From positions 1-64,000 of the forward strand of contig NZ_AJLJ01000215.1 in the NCBI RefSeq assembly GCF_000317245.1: a DNA stretch of 64,000 nucleotides, given 5' to 3'. The notes under the pieces are model-generated. The model was not told the origin of the DNA, did no database searches, and saw only the letters and a list, made by a program, of their open reading frames with translations. The position numbers and the translations under genes are program-made. This document shows positions 7,996-16,724 of this stretch, piece after piece (the first letter of the stretch is position 1; each line of letters starts with the position of its first letter). The DNA comes from Fischerella muscicola SAG 1427-1 = PCC 73103 (GTDB lineage Bacteria; Cyanobacteriota; Cyanobacteriia; Cyanobacteriales; Nostocaceae).

Positions 7996-8916
7996 ATGAC
8001 CCGTTTTATCCATGATCAATTTGCCAAAGACTACCTCGAAGAATTATTAAAAGATTACGGAGAAGTCAAAGCATCAGAAAAAGTATCAGGAGAGATTAAA
8101 GAAATAGATGTTTTCTTCACTCCTGCCAAACAGCAAAACTCTAATTTACAAATACTGGGTTTGCTAGGAAGATTTGCAGAAAATCCTGCCATCATCGAAC
8201 CATTCCGCAATCCAGCTTCTAGCGATGAAATCTGCGATTGTATTCTAAAATTATTAGAAGTCAAAGCTTTATTGCGACGAGAAGCCAAAGCCAATAAAAC
8301 CAAACTTCAGGACTCAGAAATTCCCAAGTTGTGGGTTCTGACTCCAACGATATCTGAAACTAGATTGTCTAGCTTTGGAACTATCCAAAAGCAAGGTTGG
8401 TTATCAGGAGTGCATTTTCTCCCAGAAGCCTTGCGGACAGCAATTGTGGCGGTACATCAACTACCGTCAACACCGGAGACATTATGGTTGAGGCTTTTGG
8501 GTAGAGGAAGTGTGCAGTCACAAGCGATTATCGAGTTGCAAGCGTTACCATTAAATCATCCATACCAAAAAGCAACCCTCGAATTAGTTTACAACTTGCG
8601 CGAAAATTTGAGAGTAAATCAAGAATTAGAAGCAGATGATCGGGAGTTAATTATGCGATTAGAACCACTTTATCAAAGAGATAGGGAACGAGCCAAAGAA
8701 GAAGGAATACAACAAGGAAGGCAAGAAGGAATACAACAAGGCGAACAAGACTTAATCCTACGTTTACTAAATCGCCGTATTGGTGAAATTGATGCGTCAT
8801 TAATTAAGCAAATTAAAGGATTGTCAATTGAAAAATTAGAGAATCTAGGAGAGGCTTTGTTAGATTTTTCTAGTATTGCTGATTTAGAAAGTTGGTTAAA
8901 ACAACACTCAGGATGA
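7996..8916 (+). CDS. DUF4351 / Rpn-like nuclease-family protein
   Basis: A 306-residue protein of a family greatly expanded in cyanobacteria. The N-terminal half 'FIHDQFAKDYLEELLKDYGE' with 'EIKEIDVFFTP' resembles the PD-(D/E)xK-like fold of Rpn/transposase-associated nucleases. Residues about 238-252 hold the repeat 'EGIQQGRQEGIQQGEQ', and the last 60 residues ('LILRLLNRRIGEIDASLIKQ' and 'LENLGEALLDF') are the DUF4351 module. Function is unproven: Rpn proteins promote recombination in E. coli. It sits next to mobile-element debris, consistent with an accessory gene. Confidence 0.75.
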   Translation: MTRFIHDQFAKDYLEELLKDYGEVKASEKVSGEIKEIDVFFTPAKQQNSNLQILGLLGRFAENPAIIEPFRNPASSDEICDCILKLLEVKALLRREAKANKTKLQDSEIPKLWVLTPTISETRLSSFGTIQKQGWLSGVHFLPEALRTAIVAVHQLPSTPETLWLRLLGRGSVQSQAIIELQALPLNHPYQKATLELVYNLRENLRVNQELEADDRELIMRLEPLYQRDRERAKEEGIQQGRQEGIQQGEQDLILRLLNRRIGEIDASLIKQIKGLSIEKLENLGEALLDFSSIADLESWLKQHSG

Positions 8917-9077
8917 GTAATCAGTAGATAAATTTATAACCAGTTTTCTATATCATGTAAACAACAATTAATCGCTTAATAATAGAGATTGTGCCAATTA
9001 AAGACTTTCAGTTTGAATTGATACTTAAAACTATAATTTAAGTATAAGACAAAATTGCTAATAACCGATTACCAGTA

Positions 9078-9122
9078 AGACTTTCAGCTATAAAATCAGG
9101 TAAGATTTTATAGCCAAGTCTT
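9078..9122. promoter_or_regulatory. Two-part hairpin in the acnB leader
   Basis: AAGACTT (9078-9084) and GCTATAAAATC (9087-9097) are answered by exact complements GATTTTATAGC (9104-9114) and AAGTCTT (9116-9122), giving 18 paired bases with a small internal loop. It lies 53 bp before the acnB ATG. It could be an operator or an RNA leader structure; no T-run follows, so it is not a simple terminator. Confidence 0.5.
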
Positions 9123-9175
9123 GCCTAAAAATATTTCATAATTAAGGGGAGAACATCCCAACGGAGAATAGAAAA

Positions 9176-11845
9176 ATGCTAGAACAATACCGTCAACATG
9201 TTGCAGAAAGGGCAGCATTAGGAATTCCCCCCTTACCGTTGGATGCGAAGCAAACCTCAGAATTATGTGAATTACTGAAGAATCCGCCCAAGGGTGAAGA
9301 AGAAACATTATTACATTTATTGCGCGATCGCGTATCTCCTGGAGTTGATCCCGCAGCTTACGTCAAAGCCGGATTTCTGACTGGAATCGCCAAAGGCGAA
9401 ATTACTAGCCCCTTGATTTCACCCATCGCAGCAGTGCAAATGCTGGGGACAATGATCGGAGGCTACAACGTCCAATCTTTAATTGAACTCCTGCAAACTT
9501 CCACTGTCTCTTTCTCAGATTCTTCTGAAACACCTCTAGTGATGGGGGGAGAAGGTAAAGAACCAATCGCAGCCTACGCCGCCGCTGCCCTCAGCAAAAC
9601 TCTGCTGGTGTACGATGCTTTCCACGATATCTTAGAATTATCCAAAGTCAACCCCTTTGCTAAACGGGTAATTGATTCTTGGAAAGATGCAGAGTGGTTT
9701 ACTGTTCGTCCCGAAGTACCCGAAGCGATTACCGTCACCGTCTTTAAAGTTCCCGGCGAAACTAACACCGATGACTTATCCCCCGCTACCGAAGCGATGA
9801 CTCGCCCGGATATTCCTTTACACGCCTTGGCAATGCTAGCATCACGGATGCCTGGGGCGTTGGATACCATTGCCGAATTGAAGAAAAAAGGATACCCCAT
9901 CGCCTACGTCGGAGATGTCGTCGGTACTGGTTCCTCTCGCAAATCAGCCATTAACTCGGTACTTTGGCACATTGGTGATGATATTCCTTATGTTCCCAAC
10001 AAGCGAGCAGGTGGATATGTTTTAGGTGGTGCGATCGCTCCCATTTTCTTCAACACTGCTGAAGATGCTGGTGCTTTTCCCATTCAATGCGATGTCACCA
10101 AAATGGAAACCGGGATGGTGATTACTATCTACCCCTACAAAGGTGAAATCACCAACGAAGCAGGCGAAGTAATTTCTACATTTAGCCTCAAACCCGATAC
10201 CATTTTGGATGAAGTGCGCGCCGGGGGACGTATTCCTTTATTAATTGGACGCACCCTCACCGATAAAATCAGACTTGCATTAGATTTAGAACCCAGTCCC
10301 ATTTTCACCCGTCCCCAACAACCCACTGACACAGGTAAAGGCTACACCCTCGCCCAAAAAATGGTGGGTAAAGCCTGCGGTTTACCCGGTGTACGTCCCG
10401 GTACTTACTGTGAACCGATCATGACTACCGTTGGTTCCCAAGATACCACCGGGCCAATGACGCGGGATGAATTGAAAGAACTCGCCTGTCTTGGTTTCAG
10501 TGCAGATTTGGTAATGCAAAGTTTTTGTCATACCGCCGCTTATCCCAAACCAGTTGATATCAAAACTCACCACGAACTACCAGACTTTTTCGCTTCTCGT
10601 GGTGGAGTGGCTTTGCGTCCTGGTGATGGAATTATCCACTCTTGGTTAAACCGGATGCTGTTACCAGATACCGTGGGAACAGGTGGCGACTCTCATACTC
10701 GTTTCCCCTTGGGTATTTCCTTTCCTGCTGGTTCCGGGTTAGTAGCATTTGCTGGGGCGTTGGGTGTCATGCCTCTGGATATGCCAGAATCAGTTTTGGT
10801 ACGTTTCAAAGGTGAATTGCAACCAGGTGTGACTTTGCGAGATATCGTTAACGCTATTCCCTACGTTGCGATTCAAAAAGGTTTGCTGACAGTAGAAAAG
10901 CAGAACAAGAAAAATGTTTTTGCTGGGCGGATAATGGAAATTGAAGGCTTACCAGATTTGAAAGTTGAGCAAGCTTTTGAATTTACCGACGCAACAGCCG
11001 AACGTTCTTGTGCTGGTTCCACAATCAAACTCAGTATAGAAACTGTATCTGAATATCTGCGTTCTAATGTTGCTTTGTTGAAAAACATGGTAGCGCGGGG
11101 TTATGGTGATGCGAAGACTATTATGCGTCGCGTCGCCAAAATGGAAGAATGGTTGGCGAACCCGGTATTAATGGAAGCAGATCCGGATGCGGAGTATGCG
11201 GAAATTATCGAAATTGATTTGAACGAAATCAAAGAACCAATTGTAGCAGCACCGAATGATCCTGATAATGTGAAGCTATTATCGGAAGTAGCAGGTGACA
11301 AAGTTGATGAAGTATTCGTTGGTTCTTGTATGACGAATATTGGTCATTATCGCGCTACTGCCAAAGTATTGGAAGGTGCAGGCGCAGTCAAAACCCGCTT
11401 GTGGATCTGTCCACCCACCCGCATGGATGAACACCAATTAAAAGAAGAAGGTGTGTACGGTATTTTTGGTGCTGCGGGTGCGCGTACAGAAATTCCAGGG
11501 TGTAGTTTATGTATGGGAAACCAAGCGCGAGTTGAAGATGGTGCAACGGTGTTTTCAACTTCTACCCGCAACTTTAATAATCGCATGGGTAAGGATGCGC
11601 GAGTGTATCTTGGTTCCGCAGAATTATCAGCAGTTTGTGCGTTATTAGGGCGTGTTCCCACAGTCCAAGAATATATGGATATTGTGGTGAAGAAGATTCA
11701 GCCTTTTGCTGGGGATTTGTATCAGTATTTGAACTTTGATCAAATTGCTGGTTTTGAGGATGAAGGTAGGGTGATTGCGTTGGAAGATATGCCTAAGATT
11801 GAGGATATTTTGGGAATTCCTGCTGGTACTTTGCGTACTCCATAG
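9176..11845 (+). CDS. acnB: Aconitate hydratase B / 2-methylisocitrate dehydratase
   Basis: An 889-residue cytosolic [4Fe-4S] enzyme that interconverts citrate and isocitrate. In cyanobacteria this feeds 2-oxoglutarate synthesis for nitrogen assimilation. Order of domains is AcnB type: N-terminal HEAT-like helices (about 1-160), the swivelling domain (about 170-390), then the catalytic domains. Cluster ligands are visible as Cys in '[12 protein letters not shown]' (about 719-730) and the pair in '[12 protein letters not shown]' (about 777-788). Active-site '[17 protein letters not shown]' is intact. Length is slightly above the 865 residues of E. coli AcnB. A hairpin lies in the leader and a terminator follows. 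Confidence 0.97.
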   Translation: MLEQYRQHVAERAALGIPPLPLDAKQTSELCELLKNPPKGEEETLLHLLRDRVSPGVDPAAYVKAGFLTGIAKGEITSPLISPIAAVQMLGTMIGGYNVQSLIELLQTSTVSFSDSSETPLVMGGEGKEPIAAYAAAALSKTLLVYDAFHDILELSKVNPFAKRVIDSWKDAEWFTVRPEVPEAITVTVFKVPGETNTDDLSPATEAMTRPDIPLHALAMLASRMPGALDTIAELKKKGYPIAYVGDVVGTGSSRKSAINSVLWHIGDDIPYVPNKRAGGYVLGGAIAPIFFNTAEDAGAFPIQCDVTKMETGMVITIYPYKGEITNEAGEVISTFSLKPDTILDEVRAGGRIPLLIGRTLTDKIRLALDLEPSPIFTRPQQPTDTGKGYTLAQKMVGKACGLPGVRPGTYCEPIMTTVGSQDTTGPMTRDELKELACLGFSADLVMQSFCHTAAYPKPVDIKTHHELPDFFASRGGVALRPGDGIIHSWLNRMLLPDTVGTGGDSHTRFPLGISFPAGSGLVAFAGALGVMPLDMPESVLVRFKGELQPGVTLRDIVNAIPYVAIQKGLLTVEKQNKKNVFAGRIMEIEGLPDLKVEQAFEFTDATAERSCAGSTIKLSIETVSEYLRSNVALLKNMVARGYGDAKTIMRRVAKMEEWLANPVLMEADPDAEYAEIIEIDLNEIKEPIVAAPNDPDNVKLLSEVAGDKVDEVFVGSCMTNIGHYRATAKVLEGAGAVKTRLWICPPTRMDEHQLKEEGVYGIFGAAGARTEIPGCSLCMGNQARVEDGATVFSTSTRNFNNRMGKDARVYLGSAELSAVCALLGRVPTVQEYMDIVVKKIQPFAGDLYQYLNFDQIAGFEDEGRVIALEDMPKIEDILGIPAGTLRTP

Positions 11846-11853
11846 TTAAAGTT

Positions 11854-11874
11854 AGGGTGGGCTATGCTCACCCT
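11854..11874 (+). terminator. Rho-independent-like terminator after acnB
   Basis: A nine-base-pair stem, AGGGTGGGC with GCTCACCCT (one G-U pair), closes a three-base loop nine bases after the acnB stop and is followed by ATTTTGTT. It matches a short dispersed Nostoc-type palindrome used as terminator. Confidence 0.75.
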
Positions 11875-11895
11875 ATTTTGTTAGTGGGAGTGAAA

Positions 11896-13671
11896 GTGTG
11901 TTTTTTTGAAACACCAAATAATAAGCAGTCTAAGTTTTTAAATAAAACAGATACCGAAAAGAAATCTATTTTTTTACCAACAGAAAACACAAATGCTATT
12001 AATAATGTTTTAACAATACAAGAAAACACGGAAGCAGTAAATTTAGTTAATAAAATAAAGACAGATAATATTGATAAGTTGTTTTTACCATTTACTTATG
12101 AAGACATCCTAGATAAAATTGGTAAAAACATGGCTAGGCTTCCTGATTTAATTGTACCTGTCACTGAATTTGAACAATTAATTATTCAAGTTGTGATGGA
12201 TATTCAAAGTGCTGGTTATTTATTGTTTTTATATGGTATCTCTGGTGTAGGAAAATCAACCTTTATCAGTTCGTTAAAATTACAGAAATATATTCCTATC
12301 AAAGAAATAGTATCCATTAATGCTAGTGAATTAGGTTATGGAAGCGAGCAAAATTTAAAACTTAAAACATTACTCAAATCTTTAAAAGAAGCAGCTATTA
12401 GCTTCTTCTCAGAAAACAACAAAAACAATAATGATAAATTATGCATTGTTATTGATTACTTAGAAAATTTACAAGATGAAGATGAAAATCAAGTAAGAGC
12501 TTTCTTTAGAGACTTAAATGGCTTACTTCGTAAATATGCAATTTTAATTGTTTGGCCAGTAACAGTTCGTCAAGATTTAGAAAACATGCAACATTTTGCT
12601 AAAAGTTTTTCTAGCACAATGTTTCATACAAGAATACCAGTTGTAGAGTTTACTGGTCCTCCAATTGACGAATATACTAATATAGCCAAAAAAACAATTA
12701 TGTTCTTTAATAAAGGAAAAAGTTGTTATGATTTTCAATTAAATGATAATGATTTAGAACAATTAAAGATTACTTATCAACAAAAGCCTAAAGAGAAACA
12801 TTTAATTAGAGATTACTTAAAAGATGTCAGAGGCTTGTGGGAAGAAAGAACTAATTATATTTCTGGTCTAGTAAAAGATGTTCCTAGAGCAACTGAAGTA
12901 TGGTTTATATTTTCTTATCCTGAAGCAGAAGGAGTAGTGGCACGCTTTGCAAAACAGACCCCAGATATTATTAATGAAATGTGGAATGCTGATTATAAAT
13001 CTTTGTTTGCATACATTAATGATAATAATCAGAGGAAAGCGGATTGGAAACCTCAACGTCTAACTCTAGCCCTCAATAGTCGTATGTTAACGACTAAAAT
13101 TATGTACCTACCCACAAATGCTTTAGTCAGTTGTATTGCTGCTTATGCAAAAGATGCACAAATTCCTATTACAAGAGAATATTTTCTGGATGAAGAGAAG
13201 TATAAAGTCCCACAACATTGGTTTGGCAAAAAACTAGCTCAAGATACACTCAAAAGAACTCCTTTATATTTACAGTTATTAGGTGTTCCTATTACAGCAG
13301 GAAAACGTAAAAGTGGAGCAGTAGAACACGGTTTAAGTAATGCAAAAAAAGCTTTCCAAAAAATAAATGAAGATATATCTACAAAAAAGATCAGTGATCA
13401 GCGTTTTAATAATGCTGTTTGTTTAGCTTTACAAGATGTGTTTATTGAACAACCAAACTTTTCTTTTAGCTGTGAGAAAAAACATCCTCATATAACAAAT
13501 ATGAGACCCGATATATTAGTAGATGTAAATGAAAAACTCATTTGTTTAGAATTTTGCTACACAAATGATAATACACCAGGAAATCTTGCTGATTATGTTT
13601 TAAGAAAATTAAATACATATATGAAACAATTAACGCAAAATTTAGGTATACCTCAAGATTTTACTTGGTAA
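11896..13671 (+). CDS. Orphan P-loop ATPase with nuclease-like C-terminus, AT-rich
   Basis: I do not recognise a named family. The open frame begins at a GTG inside the acnB terminator (11857); I prefer the GTG at 11896, which has GGGAG five bases before it, giving 591 residues. Walker A is 'GISGVGKST' at 114-122 and Walker B 'LCIVIDYLEN' with Asp 187. A C-terminal segment reads 'NMRPDILVDVNEKLICLEFC' (Pro-Asp at 538-539, Glu 552). 'LADYVLRKLNTYMKQ' follows, resembling a PD-(D/E)xK nuclease core whose Lys is replaced. Codons are far richer in A/T than acnB. Architecture and composition suggest an acquired accessory gene, possibly defence; this is inference. Confidence 0.65.
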   Translation: MCFFETPNNKQSKFLNKTDTEKKSIFLPTENTNAINNVLTIQENTEAVNLVNKIKTDNIDKLFLPFTYEDILDKIGKNMARLPDLIVPVTEFEQLIIQVVMDIQSAGYLLFLYGISGVGKSTFISSLKLQKYIPIKEIVSINASELGYGSEQNLKLKTLLKSLKEAAISFFSENNKNNNDKLCIVIDYLENLQDEDENQVRAFFRDLNGLLRKYAILIVWPVTVRQDLENMQHFAKSFSSTMFHTRIPVVEFTGPPIDEYTNIAKKTIMFFNKGKSCYDFQLNDNDLEQLKITYQQKPKEKHLIRDYLKDVRGLWEERTNYISGLVKDVPRATEVWFIFSYPEAEGVVARFAKQTPDIINEMWNADYKSLFAYINDNNQRKADWKPQRLTLALNSRMLTTKIMYLPTNALVSCIAAYAKDAQIPITREYFLDEEKYKVPQHWFGKKLAQDTLKRTPLYLQLLGVPITAGKRKSGAVEHGLSNAKKAFQKINEDISTKKISDQRFNNAVCLALQDVFIEQPNFSFSCEKKHPHITNMRPDILVDVNEKLICLEFCYTNDNTPGNLADYVLRKLNTYMKQLTQNLGIPQDFTW

Positions 13672-13754
13672 TAGTAAAGATTATTGAGTATAATCATCGG
13701 AATTTGTATAGTGTCAGAAGTAAGCGATCGCACTCCCAATTCCTCAATCAACAC

Positions 13755-14405
13755 TCAACCCTCTTTTTGCTGAAACTGGCTCAACAACCAACTTCCAACT
13801 TCAGATTGACTCATTTCCCGACTACGACGTAAAGCTTCTTCTAAAATGGCGATCGCTAACCCAGGTAATACCTGAGATTCACGTATACGTTTACTACCCT
13901 GATCTGCGATCGCATAGGCGATTATTTGGGCATTTTGCACATCCACAACCCAATACTCAGCAATACCCAACTCTTCGTAAAGCGATCGCTTTGTACCCAA
14001 GTCATCCAGCAGAGATGTTTTAGCAATCTCAATCACCAAATTCGGTGCAGGATAACGATCAAGATTGACAATTCCTGTACCAGTTGGGATAGTTTGGGTG
14101 CGTTCTCTGAGGTAATATGCCACATCTGGCTGACAGTCATGAACACCAGTTTTACGAAAAGTGGTAGTGTCTAAACCTGTGGCTGGAATACTTTTGAGTG
14201 TTGTAAACAGGTTAACTGCAAAAATAATTACCACATGGTCTTGACCATGATCAAAACTAACTGGCGTCATCTCCAACCTCATATGCCCCTTATAGTAATA
14301 ACTTTTTGCCTTCTCGTTAAGCAAGTTAGCGATTGTCTGCTCATACTCATCCCAAGGAGCATAAAACCATGTATCTGTGGGTAACTGGGTTTGTAACTCA
14401 CTCAT
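13755..14405 (-). CDS. Uma2-family (DUF820) putative endonuclease
   Basis: A 216-residue member of the PD-(D/E)xK-like Uma2 family, which is present in dozens of copies in filamentous cyanobacteria. The core strand pair is visible as 'CQPDVAYYL' (about residue 91) and 'APNLVIEIAKTS' (about 121-132). 'YEELGIAEYWVVDVQNAQI' (about 144-162) is the family signature. Nuclease activity is predicted, not shown, for most members. The gene is single and opposes the AT-rich ATPase gene. Confidence 0.85.
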   Translation of the reverse strand: MSELQTQLPTDTWFYAPWDEYEQTIANLLNEKAKSYYYKGHMRLEMTPVSFDHGQDHVVIIFAVNLFTTLKSIPATGLDTTTFRKTGVHDCQPDVAYYLRERTQTIPTGTGIVNLDRYPAPNLVIEIAKTSLLDDLGTKRSLYEELGIAEYWVVDVQNAQIIAYAIADQGSKRIRESQVLPGLAIAILEEALRRSREMSQSEVGSWLLSQFQQKEG

Positions 14406-14582
14406 TGCCTAACCCTTTTGCCAGTAAGCTATATCTCTTGTAACTTAAATTCTCAGTTTTCAGCGTAACTTGTGACCTTTGGTGGTGAAAATTAATTGTA
14501 TTGTGGAAGGCGATCGCACTCTTAACTCCACCCTTCAACCTTTGAACTAGAAATTTGCTCTTTAGAACTCAACATTTGCTGT

Positions 14583-14785
14583 TCTGGACTCGGAACGTCG
14601 AGCTTTTTACTTGGAACTTCCACTTCAGAACTCGGAACGCCGAGCTTTTTACTCGGAACTTCCACTTCAGAACTCGGAACGCCGAGCTTTTTACTCGGAA
14701 CTTCCACTTCAGAATTCGGAACGCCGAGCTTTTTACTCGGAACTTCCACTTCAGAACTCGGAACGTCGAGCTTTTTACTCCAACA
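14583..14785. repeat. 42-bp minisatellite, about 4.5 copies
   Basis: Tandem 42-bp units are each made of two 21-bp halves that both begin GGAAC: GGAACGCCGAGCTTTTTACTC and GGAACTTCCACTTCAGAACTC (one base short of quoting the full unit). Copies differ at one to three bases. Because 42 is a multiple of three, several frames on both strands stay open across the array, producing artefactual ORFs of 75-103 codons. No spacer sequences separate units, so it is not CRISPR. Confidence 0.9.
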
Positions 14786-14856
14786 TCCAAGTTCTGAAGC
14801 TCACACTCTACACCACGGAAGGACAAATATCGAGTTATTTTCTACAACGCTGCTTT

Positions 14857-15315
14857 TTAAGACTTGGACTTGCGAGATTGACGCGCAAATCTTTGTCCCA
14901 TTTGATCAACCACTGCATTTAACCCCGATCCTTGTCCACTACTTTTGGCATAGTTATACACCTGCAAGGCGGCTGCATATGCTTCACTACCCACTGCCAA
15001 GCAAGTATTGTCCACCAACTCTTGCAACTGTGTCAACGATAGCAACAACGGGTACAACGCCTCAAACAATTGCACATCCTTCCGCATTTCTTCCAAGTCA
15101 AAAGAACGTGGTAAAAACTCTGGGTTCTGTGTTGCTACCTCTAAGGCTTTGCTGACAAATGCGCGACTCTTATCTCCCATTTTGGGTAAAGCTTTACGCT
15201 CTTCGTTACTCAAATCAATTAGAAATGGTAGCTTTTCTTTAATGGTGGCGATCGCTTTGAGCAAAGCATCTCTGTCTGTTTGTGACAGAGTTGAGCTAAT
15301 AGGGATTCTGGACAT
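14857..15315 (-). CDS. Conserved hypothetical helical protein
   Basis: A 152-residue all-helical soluble protein that I cannot assign. It begins 'MSRIPISSTLSQTDRDALLK' and ends in a basic tail 'RQSRKSKS'. A central segment 'EALYPLLLSLTQLQELVDNT' and 'GSEAYAAALQVYNYAKSSG' recall a family of small bacterial proteins of unknown function that often occur beside peptidase or transport genes. The ATG has a GAAATTTC leader without a strong ribosome site. It lies beside the minisatellite and alone. Confidence 0.6.
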   Translation of the reverse strand: MSRIPISSTLSQTDRDALLKAIATIKEKLPFLIDLSNEERKALPKMGDKSRAFVSKALEVATQNPEFLPRSFDLEEMRKDVQLFEALYPLLLSLTQLQELVDNTCLAVGSEAYAAALQVYNYAKSSGQGSGLNAVVDQMGQRFARQSRKSKS

Positions 15316-15425
15316 AGAAATTTCTCTTCAGTATGTTTCTTCTATTTAGAATGCCCAGATATACATTGAAAAGTTCTGTATTATGTCTTTATCTCGTCAT
15401 TAATTCCGCTCTGATTTTGGTAAAA

Positions 15426-15461
15426 AGCGATCGCACTCTTACCTGAACAAGTGCGATCGCT
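15426..15461. repeat. HIP1-containing palindrome
   Basis: AGCGATCGCACT and its exact reverse complement are separated by 12 bases, so two HIP1 octamers face each other. A degenerate half copy lies at about 15531-15560. It lies in the 258-bp spacer before the 15316 gene start and has no T-run. Confidence 0.7.
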
Positions 15462-15574
15462 CTTCCACTTTCGATACTTTAAAATAAGCCTTTTGGTCAA
15501 AAGCTAATCATAAATTGCCAAAGAATAGTTAATCGCACCTTGATTGTGAGAAGTGCGATCGTTTTTCCATAACC

Positions 15575-15811
15575 TTAATTCAAACTTTCATCTGTTTGAC
15601 AATCAAACATAACCATAAAGTTACCTTCAGGTGAGATCTGGCGCAAACGTTGCATGTGTCCGTCGGCGTCAGAGCGACTACGGAAGCGAGCAACAATCTG
15701 ACGCTGTGTATCAGGGAGTAAGCGGGCAATTACCCAAGAATTTAGGCGATTTTTGTAGGCAACAGTCTGGGTAGCGGTCTTAGGCTCGTTGTATTGTGTA
15801 TTTTGTGTCAT
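15575..15811 (-). CDS. Small conserved cyanobacterial protein
   Basis: A 78-residue soluble protein with the segment 'NRLNSWVIARLLPDTQRQIV' followed by 'ARFRSRSDADGHMQRLRQ' and 'FMVMFDC'. The layout (Trp-Val-Ile-Ala-Arg-Leu-Leu-Pro then Ala-Arg-Phe-Arg) looks like a single short alpha/beta unit conserved in Nostocales as a hypothetical protein. No motif gives a function. The codon pattern and isolated position with its own AT-rich upstream region support a real gene. Confidence 0.6.
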   Translation of the reverse strand: MTQNTQYNEPKTATQTVAYKNRLNSWVIARLLPDTQRQIVARFRSRSDADGHMQRLRQISPEGNFMVMFDCQTDESLN

Positions 15812-16498
15812 GATTAGGTTATCGATAAAGTGTTTAGCAAAGGGCGTTAATGACTCTCTTGGCGGGGATGTACTAACGCCTTACTTCTTTGAAGAATTTA
15901 ACCCCATATCACAATAATTGTCAATTGTCAATCAACAACATCAACTTGGGCAGTGCGTACAGTCAGAGAAAACGCGCAGGAGTTGTGAAATATTAAAGTA
16001 GCAGTTAGACTAAGTACACCTGGTATTGAAAATAGGGTTTAGGTGATCAAGGCTTACAGACTAAGCATGAGAGATTTCATACAATCTGTTTGTTTTGTTT
16101 GTGATGTATCACAATTAGTTATTCGTCTTTAATACATAAGCAAGAATAGCAGGCACACGACAAAAAAGGAATAAAATTCCACCTCTTTCTGTGAGCCTAA
16201 TTTATGGGCGTCCATTTTTATATTCCTAGTCGGGAAGAAGATTCAGGAACACCCAAGCAGAAAATTTGGTTCGTATTTCCGCTTACGTGATTTGTATCAA
16301 AGCACAGAATTTGGACTAGTGCAAGTAGTTCATAAGTCATTATGAACTATAAATATGCCACTTTGTAAACTGCCCTTTTTTGTCTAAATGTATGGGCATC
16401 TCTAAAAAACTATCATTAAATCTTCTACGAAAATCGTAGAAAACTTGAGTTAATAACGTGTTTTCATGCTTTTTTGAAAGCATAAGCTCATAAAGTTT
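15812..16498. other. Non-coding stretch
   Basis: No convincing gene in about 690 bp. The stretch is AT-rich, has no long open frame, no strong palindrome and no obvious repeat. It separates the small-protein region from the glycan cluster and presumably holds promoters for both sides. Confidence 0.5.
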
Positions 16499-16612
16499 CT
16501 AATCAAACAAGGTTTGGAAGCTCCTAAAGCAATTCTTACAAATATCTCTACAATCCAAATGATAACCTTCATATCCACAGTTTTGGCAAAATGGCAACTC
16601 AAGTAATTTCAT
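16499..16612 (-). CDS. Possible mini zinc-ribbon peptide
   Basis: A 37-residue frame MKLLELPFCQNCGYEGYHLD followed by CRDICKNCF has two Cys-x2-Cys pairs at the spacing of a zinc ribbon. The longer 60-codon version would overlap the region before the Wzt gene. The ribosome site is weak (AAGTGG) and no homolog is recalled, so it may be chance. Confidence 0.25.
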   Translation of the reverse strand: MKLLELPFCQNCGYEGYHLDCRDICKNCFRSFQTLFD

Positions 16613-16724
16613 GCCACTTATTATGTAATGAAGCTTTCCAGTGAAATGGCAGCGCAGGCTCAAACAAACTTCCACAAGCATGATTTTTCATGCTGTGGAA
16701 TTTTTCAGAATTTCAAGCAAAAAG

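Noticed and set aside
9574-11661. Five to six minus-strand ORFs inside acnB
   Set aside because: They are shadows of the GC-richer acnB reading frame without promoters or homology.
14583-14785. CRISPR array candidate
   Set aside because: Units are contiguous with no unique spacers and no cas genes are in the window.
14522-14922. Several ORFs of 75-103 codons across the minisatellite
   Set aside because: They are forced open by a 42-bp repeat (multiple of three) and exist in four frames at once; no ribosome sites or homology.
16641-16724. Upstream 28 codons of the Wzt-type ATPase frame
   Set aside because: No homology to the family before MGEEIAISLKNISK at 16725, and the segment overlaps the opposing small ORF.
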